DNA of 64,000 bases. Origin: Bacillota bacterium. GTDB taxonomy: Bacteria; Bacillota; Clostridia; DSM-8532. Shown piece after piece: positions 26,729-34,571 of this stretch. Location: the NCBI GenBank assembly GCA_023443745.1, contig JAEZTB010000048.1, positions 186,001 to 250,000 of the forward strand, given 5' to 3'. Each line of letters starts with the position of its first letter. The stretch's first letter is position 1. The position numbers and the translations under genes were made by a program. The notes beneath the pieces are model-generated. The model ran no database searches, had not been told where the DNA came from, and saw nothing but the letters and a program-made list of their open reading frames with translations.

Positions 26729-27232
26729 TTAAGCGTTTTGCTCCTGCTTTTCAACAATAGCATTAAGCGCAGCAGCAAGACCATAGAGCGGGCTCTGGAG
26801 ACTTCCAATGAACTTTGCAAGAAGTTCCTCTCTGGAAGGAGTGGAAGCCAGTTCCTTAACACCCTTTTCGTCGATGATGTTGCCTTCTACCATACCACCC
26901 TTAATCTCAAGCTTCTCAAAGTCCTTAGCGTACTTCGAGAGAATCTTGGAAGGGGCTACAGGGTCGGTTGTACTGATAGCAATTGCAGTAGGACCATTAA
27001 GATACTTTTCAAGTCCTTCTAAAGCGCTGCTTTTTGAAGCAAAATCGATGATGGTATTCTTCATGACCTTATACTCAACATTTGCTTCACGTAATGCTTT
27101 TCTCAGACGAGTATCCTGCTCAACGGTAAGGCCTCTGTAGTCAGCAAGAACTACGGATTTAGCCTCTTTTAATTTTTGAGCAAGCTCCTCAACCTTAGCC
27201 TTCTTTTCAAGAAGAAGTTTTTCACTAGGCAT
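26729..27232 (-). CDS. rplJ: 50S ribosomal protein L10
   Basis: 167 residues. LADYRGLTVEQDTRLRKALREA, VEYKVMKNTIIDFA and YLNGPTAIAIS are L10 hallmarks; the C-terminal helix that binds L12 dimers ends KQEQNA. It anchors the L7/L12 stalk. Its mRNA leader carries an L10-type regulatory structure with a terminator, so expression is autoregulated. Confidence 0.97.
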   Translation of the reverse strand: MPSEKLLLEKKAKVEELAQKLKEAKSVVLADYRGLTVEQDTRLRKALREANVEYKVMKNTIIDFASKSSALEGLEKYLNGPTAIAISTTDPVAPSKILSKYAKDFEKLEIKGGMVEGNIIDEKGVKELASTPSREELLAKFIGSLQSPLYGLAAALNAIVEKQEQNA

Positions 27233-27273
27233 TTATTGCACCTCCTTAAAGTGTAATAGTTAATTTCTACAAC

Positions 27274-27316
27274 AAAAAACCCTTACATAATCTGACCATA
27301 GACTATGAAAGGGTTT
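27274..27316 (-). terminator. Attenuator in the L10 leader
   Basis: On the minus strand AAACCCTT pairs with AAGGGTTT and is followed by a T run, about 35-40 bases before the rplJ start. It forms the terminator part of the leader. Confidence 0.7.
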
Positions 27317-27319
27317 ATA

Positions 27320-27400
27320 ACCATTTCAACGAATACCTCGGCAGGATGGTTTACGTTATATCTGTTCAATCAGATTCCTGCTGTCTACAGTCAGTATTCA
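27320..27400 (-). ncRNA. L10 ribosomal protein leader RNA
   Basis: The minus strand between rplA and rplJ reads GTAGACAGCAGG ... CCTGCCGAGGT, the conserved paired core of bacterial L10 leaders, with the attenuator hairpin just downstream. L10(L12)4 binding to this structure represses the rplJ-rplL genes. Boundaries are approximate. Confidence 0.75.
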
Positions 27401-27435
27401 ATTAATACAGCGATATTCTACACGACTAAATAGGA

Positions 27436-28131
27436 TTAGTCAAGCACTTTCTGTTGATTAACCTTGATACCAGGTCCCATGGTAGAAGTTACGGTAACAC
27501 TCTTCAGATACTGGCCTTTTGCAGCCGAAGGCTTTGCCTTGATAACAGCATCCAAAAGAGTATGGAAGTTGTCACGAAGCTTCTCGGTTCCGAAAGAAAC
27601 CTTACCGATCGGGCAGTGGATAATGTTTGTCTTATCCAGACGGTATTCAATTTTACCGGCCTTGATATCGGCAATAGCCTTTGCAATATCCATGGTTACT
27701 GTTCCGGCCTTGGGGTTAGGCATAAGCCCCTTAGGGCCTAAAACACGGCCTAAACGACCCACAACGCCCATCATGTCAGGGGTTGCAACCACAACATCAA
27801 ATTCGAACCAGTTATCCTTCTGAATTCTGGTAACAAGATCCTCGGCACCTACATAATCTGCGCCGTTTTGTTCAGCTTCAGTTGCTTTTTCACCCTTGGC
27901 GAAAACAAGAACGCGAACAGTTTTACCAGTACCATGCGGCAGAACAACCGCACCTCTTACCTGCTGGTCAGCGTGACGAGAGTCAACACCGAGCTTGATG
28001 TGTGCTTCGACAGTTTCATCAAACTTTGCAGGGGCCGTCTTCTGAACCAAATCCATAGCTTCTGTTGGTTCGTACAATCTTGTTCTATCAACAAGCTTGA
28101 GGCTTTCAAGATACTTCTTGCCTCTCTTCAT
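27436..28131 (-). CDS. rplA: 50S ribosomal protein L1
   Basis: 231 residues starting MKRGKKYLESLKLVDRTR. Conserved VEAHIKLGVDSRHADQQVRG, VVLPHGTGKTVRVLVFAKG, GRLGRVLGPKGLMPNPKAGTV and KGQYLKSVTVTSTMGPG. L1 forms the mobile stalk near the E site and commonly represses its own mRNA. Confidence 0.97.
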   Translation of the reverse strand: MKRGKKYLESLKLVDRTRLYEPTEAMDLVQKTAPAKFDETVEAHIKLGVDSRHADQQVRGAVVLPHGTGKTVRVLVFAKGEKATEAEQNGADYVGAEDLVTRIQKDNWFEFDVVVATPDMMGVVGRLGRVLGPKGLMPNPKAGTVTMDIAKAIADIKAGKIEYRLDKTNIIHCPIGKVSFGTEKLRDNFHTLLDAVIKAKPSAAKGQYLKSVTVTSTMGPGIKVNQQKVLD

Positions 28132-28200
28132 TTCATTTCACTCCTTTTGTGGTAAATAGTAGCGGGAAATCTCCCTCCCACATATCGGGGCCTTGAAACT

Positions 28201-28265
28201 CAGAAACATGTCAATGTCTCATTCGTTTCTGATACGTTGAAACATTGTCATGTTTCAATCGTATC
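28201..28265. repeat. Two hairpins between rplK and rplA
   Basis: CAGAAAC/GTTTCTG (28201-28231) and GATACGTTGAAACA/TGTTTCAATCGTATC (28231-28265, one bulge, loop TTGTCA) abut each other and start just past the rplK stop. No T run follows, so they are not plain terminators. They may be an L1 control element or mRNA processing site. Confidence 0.6.
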
Positions 28266-28266
28266 T

Positions 28267-28692
28267 TTAGTCAACAACTACAACGCCCATGCTTCTTGCA
28301 GTACCGGCTACCATACTCATAGCGGTTTCGATGCAGCTGGCATTAAGGTCAGGCATCTTCAGCTCTGCAATCTTTCTTACGTCTTCCTTGGAAATCTTTG
28401 CCACCTTGTCCTTCTGAGGAACTGCAGATCCGCTTTCGATCTTGCAAGCCTTCTTAATAAGAACGGCAGCGGGCGGAGTCTTTGTGATAAACGTAAATGA
28501 ACGGTCGCTGTATACCGTAATAACGACCGGAATAACCAACCCAACATCCTTCGCGGTTCTTTCATTGAACTCCTTACAGAATCCCATGATGTTAACGCCA
28601 TGCTGGCCAAGGGCTGGTCCAACCGGTGGTGCAGGAGTTGCCTTACCTGCATTGAGCTGTAATTTTACATAGCCCGCAACTTTCTTTGCCAT
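28267..28692 (-). CDS. rplK: 50S ribosomal protein L11
   Basis: 141 residues. VKLQLNAGKATPAPPVGPALGQ and GVNIMGFCKEFNERT at the N-terminus, then TKTPPAAVLIKKAC and the C-terminal RNA-binding domain ending AGTARSMGVVVVD. L11 is part of the GTPase-associated centre and the binding site region for thiostrepton. Follows nusG in the standard order. Confidence 0.97.
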   Translation of the reverse strand: MAKKVAGYVKLQLNAGKATPAPPVGPALGQHGVNIMGFCKEFNERTAKDVGLVIPVVITVYSDRSFTFITKTPPAAVLIKKACKIESGSAVPQKDKVAKISKEDVRKIAELKMPDLNASCIETAMSMVAGTARSMGVVVVD

Positions 28693-28769
28693 TATAGTCC
28701 ACCTCCCAGTTTTCTTGCCCGAATAAAATCAGGCCCTTTATTCAATAACACAAGGTTATAGAATCAATA

Positions 28770-29288
28770 CTAAAGTTTTTGAATTTGAATAAAATCGAGC
28801 TCGACAGGAGTTTCTCTTCCAAACATGGAAACCATAACCCGAACCTTTTTCTTATCGATGCTGATTTCTTCAACAGTACCGATGAAGCTTTCCAGTGGTC
28901 CTTCAATGACGCGGACACTATCGCCCACCTCATAATCAACAACCGTCTCGAACTGCTCAACGCCCATCATCCGCACTTCATCCTCGGATAATGGCACAGG
29001 CTTGGACCCTGGTCCGACAAACCCTGTAACGCCACGGGTATTACGCACTACATACCAAGAGTCATCAGACATGATCATCTTTACCAGGACATAGCCCGGA
29101 AACACCTTTTTAAGCGTCGCCTTTTTCTTGCCGTCTTTTATCTCGATCTGTTCTTCCATAGGAACAACCACATCAATGATAAAGTCCTGCATTTTTCTGT
29201 TTTCAACAATCTTTTCGATGTTGGCTTTCACCTTATTCTCATAACCGGAATAAGTATGAACCACGTACCATCTTGCTTCCTCTGTCAT
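28770..29288 (-). CDS. nusG: Transcription termination/antitermination factor NusG
   Basis: 172 residues. N-terminal NGN domain with ARWYVVHTYSGYENKVKANIEK and KKVFPGYVLVKMIM, VRNTRGVTGFVGPG, then the KOW domain YEVGDSVRVIEGPLESFIG. It links RNA polymerase with the ribosome or Rho. Between secE and rplK as in most bacteria. Confidence 0.97.
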   Translation of the reverse strand: MTEEARWYVVHTYSGYENKVKANIEKIVENRKMQDFIIDVVVPMEEQIEIKDGKKKATLKKVFPGYVLVKMIMSDDSWYVVRNTRGVTGFVGPGSKPVPLSEDEVRMMGVEQFETVVDYEVGDSVRVIEGPLESFIGTVEEISIDKKKVRVMVSMFGRETPVELDFIQIQKL

Positions 29289-29334
29289 ACTTTTCGAGCG
29301 GAGACTTTAGCTCCAGCCCTCCCTTCGCTTCCTC

Positions 29335-29553
29335 TTACTGCCCGAAGACAGTTTTGAAGATAAAACCAAGTCCGGCATCTGCAACCCAAATAACTACACC
29401 AATAAACAGGCAAGCTGCAAACACAATAAGGGTGTTGTTAATCAGCTGCTGTTTTGTGGGCCAGATTACCTTCTTCATTTCCATACGGATTTCCTTAAAA
29501 AATCGACCCGTACGTTGGCTGAATTTTTCTTTCTGTTCAGTCATCGAAAACAA
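29335..29553 (-). CDS. secE: Preprotein translocase subunit SecE
   Basis: 72 residues. Amphipathic FFKEIRMEMKKVIWPTKQQL followed by a single C-terminal membrane helix (about 45-65), the SecE signature. It clamps SecY in the SecYEG channel. Gap of 46 bases to nusG. Confidence 0.95.
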   Translation of the reverse strand: MFSMTEQKEKFSQRTGRFFKEIRMEMKKVIWPTKQQLINNTLIVFAACLFIGVVIWVADAGLGFIFKTVFGQ

Positions 29554-29564
29554 CTCCCAATCAA

Positions 29565-29714
29565 TTATTTGGTTTCCTTATGGGCTGTGTGCTTACGGCA
29601 GAATCTGCAGTACTTGTTCATTTCAAGCCTGTCGGGGTCATTTTTTTTGTTCTTCATTGTATCATAGTTTCTCTGCTTGCATTCTGTACAAGCCATGGTG
29701 ATTCTTGTTCTCAT
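29565..29714 (-). CDS. rpmG: 50S ribosomal protein L33
   Basis: 49 residues, too short for many gene callers. MRTRITMACTECKQRNY then DRLEMNKYCRFCRKHTAHKETK: two CxxC pairs (zinc-type L33), so it belongs to the Cys-containing form. AGGAG precedes the ATG at 29714. First gene of the rpmG-secE-nusG-rplKAJL operon, 11 bases upstream of secE's start region. Confidence 0.95.
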   Translation of the reverse strand: MRTRITMACTECKQRNYDTMKNKKNDPDRLEMNKYCRFCRKHTAHKETK

Positions 29715-29782
29715 TTGGAACACTCCTATGCTATAAACTCAATATTTTTTGCATAAAAAAAAACGCTCGCAAAGCAATAAAA

Positions 29783-29812
29783 ATCATATCATACATGGGG
29801 TTTTAAAGTCAA
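29783..29812 (-). promoter_or_regulatory. Promoter of rpmG-secE-nusG operon
   Basis: Minus strand TTGACT (29807-29812), 18-base spacer, TATGAT (29783-29788), about 70 bases before rpmG. Confidence 0.7.
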
Positions 29813-29854
29813 GCTTTGCATATAAATTTCTTGTTTTTATTTGTTATGTTTCTA

Positions 29855-29899
29855 TTAAGTACAGTAAAAAATCTTTTCTGGATTCTTTACTGTACTTAA
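29855..29899 (-). terminator. Terminator after secF
   Basis: TTAAGTACAGTAAA and TTTACTGTACTTAA form a perfect 14-bp stem with a 17-base loop just past the secF stop. The following T run is short. Confidence 0.7.
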
Positions 29900-29907
29900 A
29901 AAGTCTT

Positions 29908-30855
29908 TTAAGCCTTTTTTACTACAGGTCTTTGTTTTCTCTCTTTCCATATCAGCCATAGCGGAGATGCTATAAATATGGTTGAGTACACACCGGTTAT
30001 AACACCGATCAGAAGTGAAAAGCTAAAGTCTGTTAAAGATCCGATATTGTTAACGGCAGAATAAATCAACAGAACAACAACACAGATCAGGGTGGTCATC
30101 ATAGTATTAATAGACCGGGAAAGGGATTGATGAATACTGACATTTACGATGCTACCCAGATCCGACTTCTTCATAAGGCCGGTATTCTCTCGAATTCTGT
30201 CGTAGATAATGACGGTATCATTCATGGAATAGCCGATAACAGTAAGTATGGTTGCAACGAAAATATCATTCAGGGGAAGCTTTAGTGCAATGTACACTCC
30301 AAACATAACGCCAACGTCATGGAACAGAGCTATGATTGCACATACTGCCGCTGAAAATCCGCTTAAAATACTGAATCTCCAGGCCACGTAAAATAGAATG
30401 AGGACAGTTGAAATGGCAACCGCAAGTATACCCTTTTCAAGAGCTTGACGACCGACAGTGGGTTTAATGCTCACATTTTCATTTTTATTGCTGTCCAGCT
30501 TCACATCAAAGTTCTTGGAGAGTATATCTTTTACCTTGTCCTCTTCATCACGGGTAAGGGGTTCATTTCCCGCGATATCCAGTCTTAGCATTTTGGTTGA
30601 GGCTTGGTTGGCTTCTGCGCTATAAGTCTCCATAATACTAGCTGAAACCTTTTTCCCAATGGCTTGCTCGATGAGTTCGCCTGCTTTGTTGGGATCTACC
30701 TCACCCACTGTTTCAATCATCATACGGGTACCGCCCTTGAAATTGATGTCGAGGGTTACGCCGTTAATGACCAGCATAATGGCAAAGAACACAAATAACG
30801 CTATACTGAACATGAAAGCATACTTCTTATTTTTTACAAAATCATACTGCCTCAT
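29908..30855 (-). CDS. secF: Protein translocase subunit SecF
   Basis: 315 residues from the ATG at 30855, which follows GGAGGG; an in-frame ATG at 30870 overlaps that site. MRQYDFVKNKKYAFMFS, LDINFKGGTRMMIE (conserved FKGG motif), the P1 periplasmic domain, then VGYSMNDTVIIYDRIREN and helices ending in the basic KERKQRPVVKKA. Works with SecD to complete export using the proton or sodium gradient. It overlaps the secD stop by 14 bases. Confidence 0.95.
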   Translation of the reverse strand: MRQYDFVKNKKYAFMFSIALFVFFAIMLVINGVTLDINFKGGTRMMIETVGEVDPNKAGELIEQAIGKKVSASIMETYSAEANQASTKMLRLDIAGNEPLTRDEEDKVKDILSKNFDVKLDSNKNENVSIKPTVGRQALEKGILAVAISTVLILFYVAWRFSILSGFSAAVCAIIALFHDVGVMFGVYIALKLPLNDIFVATILTVIGYSMNDTVIIYDRIRENTGLMKKSDLGSIVNVSIHQSLSRSINTMMTTLICVVVLLIYSAVNNIGSLTDFSFSLLIGVITGVYSTIFIASPLWLIWKERKQRPVVKKA

Positions 30856-32170
30856 TTTTCTTCCCTCCATTCAAGCCAAATAGCCATTTGTTTTTTGAGA
30901 AGCTGAAGGCTGAAACGCCCTGAAGCATCATCTTGGAGGCGGTAACTGCTGAGAAGAAGCTGAATACGGTACCGAAGAACAAGGTAACACCGAAGCCTCT
31001 GACGGGGCCGGAACCCAAGATATATAGCACAACAGCAGTTATGATTGTCGTCACGTTGGAGTCCAAAATGGCCACAAAAGCTCTCTTAAAGCCGGAATCA
31101 ATGGAGGCTCTTAATGTCTTTCCAGCTTTGAGTTCTTCCTTAATTCGCTCAAAGATAACAACGTTACCATCAATACTCATACCAATAGAGAGTATAATAC
31201 CTCCGATACCAGGAAGGGTTACCGAGATATTAAAGTTTGAAAGTGTGAGTATCTGAAGGGCCAGAAGTCCTGTTAGGGCTATTACTGAAATAAGCCCAGG
31301 CAGTCTGTAATAGAGAATCATATAAGCACATACAATTATAAATGCAACAATTCCTGCCTTTACCGCTACTTCTAAAGCACCCTTTCCCAGTTGAGCACTG
31401 ATGGAGTCAACCTTAACAGGCTCAAGCTTGGTAGGCAGCGCACCAAACCGGATCTTATCAGCCAAAGACTTGGCCGAATCATAGGTAAAGCGTCCTGTAA
31501 TAGTAGCTTCACTGGTAGTGATGCGTTCATCTACCGAAGGAGCAGACAAGCATATTTGATCCATAAAAATGGCTATTCTTTTACCCACTAACCTGCCTGT
31601 GGCCTCAGAGAATTTTTCCACGCCGGATGATTTCAATTTAAGAAGGATTTGATAGGCTCCATTTTGATTCTGATAGCTTGATGCTGTCTCGACATCTTCA
31701 CCGTTAAGAACAATCTTGCCGGAAGGTGTAAGCTCGGAAGCATCCTTATACATATCTTCGTCGTTGACTTCCTGGAAAGTCAGAGCACCGGTGCTACCCA
31801 GCTCGTCCAATGCCTTTCTGGGATCAAATTCGGTTTCATTTGTCGCCCACGGTATATCAATGACCAGACGATTATTTGTAGCATCCACATTGATACTTTT
31901 ATCATAAATACCCTGTGCATCCAGTCGTGCTTCAATAATTTTCTGGGAGCTTGCTAAATCATCTGCAATATTACGACCTTGAGAGCCGTTCGGATAAATA
32001 GGCTCTAGAATGGCGCTGATACCACCTCGGATATCGATACCGGTTCTGATTTCATTAACGCCTTTAACAATTCTCGAATTTGCAGGCCCAAGCCCTGTGA
32101 AAGCTAGCACACAAATGATTGCGATGACAAGGACAACCGCAAAGAGTTTAAATGTCCTATTATCATTCAT
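30842..32170 (-). CDS. secD: Protein translocase subunit SecD
   Basis: 442 residues. NEIRTGIDIRGGISAILEP near the start, periplasmic region with IDIPWATNETEFDPRKALDELG, and the RND-type membrane half SIGMSIDGNVVIFERIKEELK with the conserved Asp. One N-terminal helix plus five C-terminal helices. Upstream of and overlapping secF. Confidence 0.95.
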   Translation of the reverse strand: MNDNRTFKLFAVVLVIAIICVLAFTGLGPANSRIVKGVNEIRTGIDIRGGISAILEPIYPNGSQGRNIADDLASSQKIIEARLDAQGIYDKSINVDATNNRLVIDIPWATNETEFDPRKALDELGSTGALTFQEVNDEDMYKDASELTPSGKIVLNGEDVETASSYQNQNGAYQILLKLKSSGVEKFSEATGRLVGKRIAIFMDQICLSAPSVDERITTSEATITGRFTYDSAKSLADKIRFGALPTKLEPVKVDSISAQLGKGALEVAVKAGIVAFIIVCAYMILYYRLPGLISVIALTGLLALQILTLSNFNISVTLPGIGGIILSIGMSIDGNVVIFERIKEELKAGKTLRASIDSGFKRAFVAILDSNVTTIITAVVLYILGSGPVRGFGVTLFFGTVFSFFSAVTASKMMLQGVSAFSFSKNKWLFGLNGGKKNEAV

Positions 32171-32275
32171 TGGGAGCTACCTCCTTCTCTTTCTTCTTTT
32201 TGACCACCTTAAGTATTATAAAGCTTATATCTCTTATGAGTCAACAACCGACATAAAATACATTTCATGTCTAAT

Positions 32276-32788
32276 CTACGATTTTTCCGCCCTATAAACA
32301 GAGGAAAGCCTTGCATATTCCTCCGCGTTCTTGATATTACCTTCAATCTGGGCCTCTGAAGTGGGTTTAATTACCTTGGCCGGCATGCCCATAACCAGTG
32401 AACCGTCCGGGATTTCGGTATTTGGTGTAACCAGCGCCCCCGCACCGATCATACAGTTTTTACCGATCTTGACATTGTCGAGTATAATAGCTCCCATGCC
32501 AATTAGGGAATTATCACCAATTGTACAACTGTGGAGTACCACCCTATGGCCTATGGTTACGTTTTTCCCAATGATCACCGAAATTCCTTCCGTATTATGA
32601 ACGGACGAAACATCCTGAACATTGCTGTTTTCACCTACTATGATCTTCCCCATATCACCACGGAGCACCGCATTGTCCCATATACTTACATTCTTCTCCA
32701 AGACCACATCACCGATGATTTGTGCACTTTCAGCCACATAGGCTGTTTCATGAATTTGTGGTTTTTTGCCGTCAAAGTTTCTAATCAT
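32276..32788 (-). CDS. Gamma carbonic anhydrase family protein
   Basis: 170 residues from ATG 32788 (AAGGTG 10 bases before; an ATG at 32797 is too close to that site). Left-handed beta-helix of hexapeptide repeats: SIWDNAVLRGDMGKIIVG, SSVHNTEGISVIIGKNVTIG, HRVVLHSCTIGDNSLIGMGAI. The three metal His (SVHNT, IGHRVVLH) are present. Bacterial YrdA-like members often show little carbonic anhydrase activity, so the function is tentative. Between scfB and secD. Confidence 0.85.
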   Translation of the reverse strand: MIRNFDGKKPQIHETAYVAESAQIIGDVVLEKNVSIWDNAVLRGDMGKIIVGENSNVQDVSSVHNTEGISVIIGKNVTIGHRVVLHSCTIGDNSLIGMGAIILDNVKIGKNCMIGAGALVTPNTEIPDGSLVMGMPAKVIKPTSEAQIEGNIKNAEEYARLSSVYRAEKS

Positions 32789-32819
32789 GTCATTCACCTT
32801 CTTGCTAGTTAGTTAGAGT

Positions 32820-34181
32820 TCATCCCTCACTGATTTCCTGTGATTTTATCCACAAGGCACATTCCACACGTTTTTTCTCAAGCTCACAGCCAATATCGTA
32901 TGGTTTTTTGATATCTTGATTAAACTGCCAGGCATTGGCGGCACAGCCGCCGCTGCAGTAAAACTTTGCCCAACAGGCATTGCATTCGGGCTTTGTATAA
33001 ACATTTGTCTCTATAAAGGTTTCCCTTATGGGGTTAGCATTGAGACCCTCGAAAATATTTCCCAGAAGGAATTCCTTCTGACCTACAAATTGATGACAAG
33101 GATAGAGCTCGCCTTCAGGAGTGACAGCCAGGTATTCCGTCCCCGAGCCACACCCTCTTAAGCGCTTTGCAACACAGGGACCACCCTCAAGGTCAACCAT
33201 GAAATGGAAGAAATTAAACCATTGACCGTTTTCCCTGCGATCCACGTATTCCTTGGCCAAACGCTCGTATTCATCACAAACAGTTTTAAGATCCTCATGT
33301 CGAATATCCAGTCCTGAATCCTTTGCAGCCACAACGGGTTCAACTGAGATCTGCTCAAAACCCAAATCGGCCATGTGGAGTACATCTGATCCAAAATCAA
33401 GATTTTTGCGGGTAAATGTGCCTCTGACGTAATAATTCTCGCCCTTCCTCTCCTCAACCATCTTTTGAGCCAGAGGAAGAATACGATCATAGCAGCCTGA
33501 ACCGTCGACACGCTTTCTCACTTCATCATTGACCTCTTTACGTCCATCCAGGCTTAGAACCACATTATGCATATGCTCATTGATGAAAGCACGCTTGTCC
33601 TCATCCAAAAGAAGAACATTGGTGGTTATGGTAAAGCGGAAATTCTTGCCTGCTTCCTTTTCACGATCCCGGGCATAAGCTACGATCCCCTTAACCACGT
33701 CAAAGTTCATAAGGGGTTCTCCTCCGAAGAAGTCCACCTCAAGGTTTCTTCTGTTTCCTGAGTTCTCAATCAGAAAATCAATAGCCTTTTTGCCTACCTC
33801 CACGCTCATCATGGAGCGGGCACCCAGATATTCTCCGGTTCCTGCAAAGCAGTAGCTGCACCTTAGGTTGCAGTCATGAGCAATATGTAAACACAGCGCC
33901 TTAACCACTGTCTTTTTGGTCCAGAGGGGTACAAACTCTGTGTAAGGGTCTTGGGTAAAGAGCATGTTGTTCTCTTTTAAAAATTCAATTTCGTCTTGCG
34001 CTTCATTTAGAGCTGATTCGTCATAGCGGCCGCTCAAGGCTTGAAGCTTTACCTTATCAAGTACTCCGTCCTGGTTATAACAACCCAGGACATCATAGGC
34101 TGTATCATCTAAAACATGCACAGCGCCGCTGTGAATATCCAAAACCATATTCACACCATGCATTTTATAGGCATGTATCAT
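32820..34181 (-). CDS. scfB: SCIFF peptide radical SAM maturase
   Basis: 453 residues. N-terminal peptide-recognition region, then the radical SAM motif CNLRCSYCF (CxxxCxxC, about 109), VDFFGGEPLMNFD, and a C-terminal SPASM/twitch region with CGSGTEYLAVTPEGELYPCHQF and CNACWAKFYCSGGCAANAW for auxiliary Fe-S clusters. It makes a sulfur-to-alpha-carbon thioether in the SCIFF precursor encoded just upstream (34349-34489). A terminator hairpin separates the two genes, suggesting lower expression of the enzyme than of the peptide. Confidence 0.93.
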   Translation of the reverse strand: MIHAYKMHGVNMVLDIHSGAVHVLDDTAYDVLGCYNQDGVLDKVKLQALSGRYDESALNEAQDEIEFLKENNMLFTQDPYTEFVPLWTKKTVVKALCLHIAHDCNLRCSYCFAGTGEYLGARSMMSVEVGKKAIDFLIENSGNRRNLEVDFFGGEPLMNFDVVKGIVAYARDREKEAGKNFRFTITTNVLLLDEDKRAFINEHMHNVVLSLDGRKEVNDEVRKRVDGSGCYDRILPLAQKMVEERKGENYYVRGTFTRKNLDFGSDVLHMADLGFEQISVEPVVAAKDSGLDIRHEDLKTVCDEYERLAKEYVDRRENGQWFNFFHFMVDLEGGPCVAKRLRGCGSGTEYLAVTPEGELYPCHQFVGQKEFLLGNIFEGLNANPIRETFIETNVYTKPECNACWAKFYCSGGCAANAWQFNQDIKKPYDIGCELEKKRVECALWIKSQEISEG

Positions 34182-34208
34182 GCTAATCCTCCATTAATTG
34201 CGAACAGG

Positions 34209-34230
34209 GTACGATGCTTTAGTATCGTAC
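34209..34230. repeat. Inverted repeat before scfB
   Basis: GTACGAT and ATCGTAC flank GCTTTAGT; about 30 bases before the scfB start. Could be an mRNA hairpin or operator. Confidence 0.4.
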
Positions 34231-34255
34231 AACAAGCCTCGACCCGTGAATAAAA

Positions 34256-34276
34256 GAAGGGCTGCTATAGCCCTTC
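34256..34276 (-). terminator. Terminator between scfA and scfB
   Basis: GAAGGGCT/AGCCCTTC with loop GCTAT; the minus strand continues TTTTATTC. Partial termination would give more scfA than scfB transcript. Confidence 0.75.
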
Positions 34277-34348
34277 CACCGCTTCATTTTCATAAACTTT
34301 ACACTTATTGTTCTAATATTCTTAACAACAAGATTTAGTTGAAAACTT

Positions 34349-34489
34349 CTACTTGCTTTCGCACTTTTGATTGGCAACCGTGCAGGAAGTCTTACATGCG
34401 GATTGGCATGAAGTCTGGCATTCGCCGCAGCCTGCCTTTTTAATATCCTTATTGAGGGTTGTGCCGTTAATGGTCTTAATATGCTTCAT
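34349..34489 (-). CDS. scfA: SCIFF precursor peptide (six cysteines in 45 residues)
   Basis: 46 residues: MKHIKTINGTTLNKDIKKA then GCGECQTSCQSACKTSC and a final QKCESK, six Cys in all. This matches the SCIFF family, a ribosomally made peptide conserved across Clostridia. GGGAGG precedes the ATG at 34489. Its modifying enzyme follows downstream. Biological role of the mature peptide is not established. Confidence 0.95.
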   Translation of the reverse strand: MKHIKTINGTTLNKDIKKAGCGECQTSCQSACKTSCTVANQKCESK

Positions 34490-34522
34490 TTCTAAACCTC
34501 CCCATCCATTTGATTCCACATT

Positions 34523-34550
34523 ATTATAGCATAAGCTTTATAATGTGCAA
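34523..34550 (-). promoter_or_regulatory. Promoter of scfA
   Basis: Minus strand TTGCAC (34545-34550), 16-base spacer, TATAAT (34523-34528), about 35 bases before the scfA ATG. Confidence 0.7.
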
Positions 34551-34571
34551 AGACTGATTGTAAATATTAGT

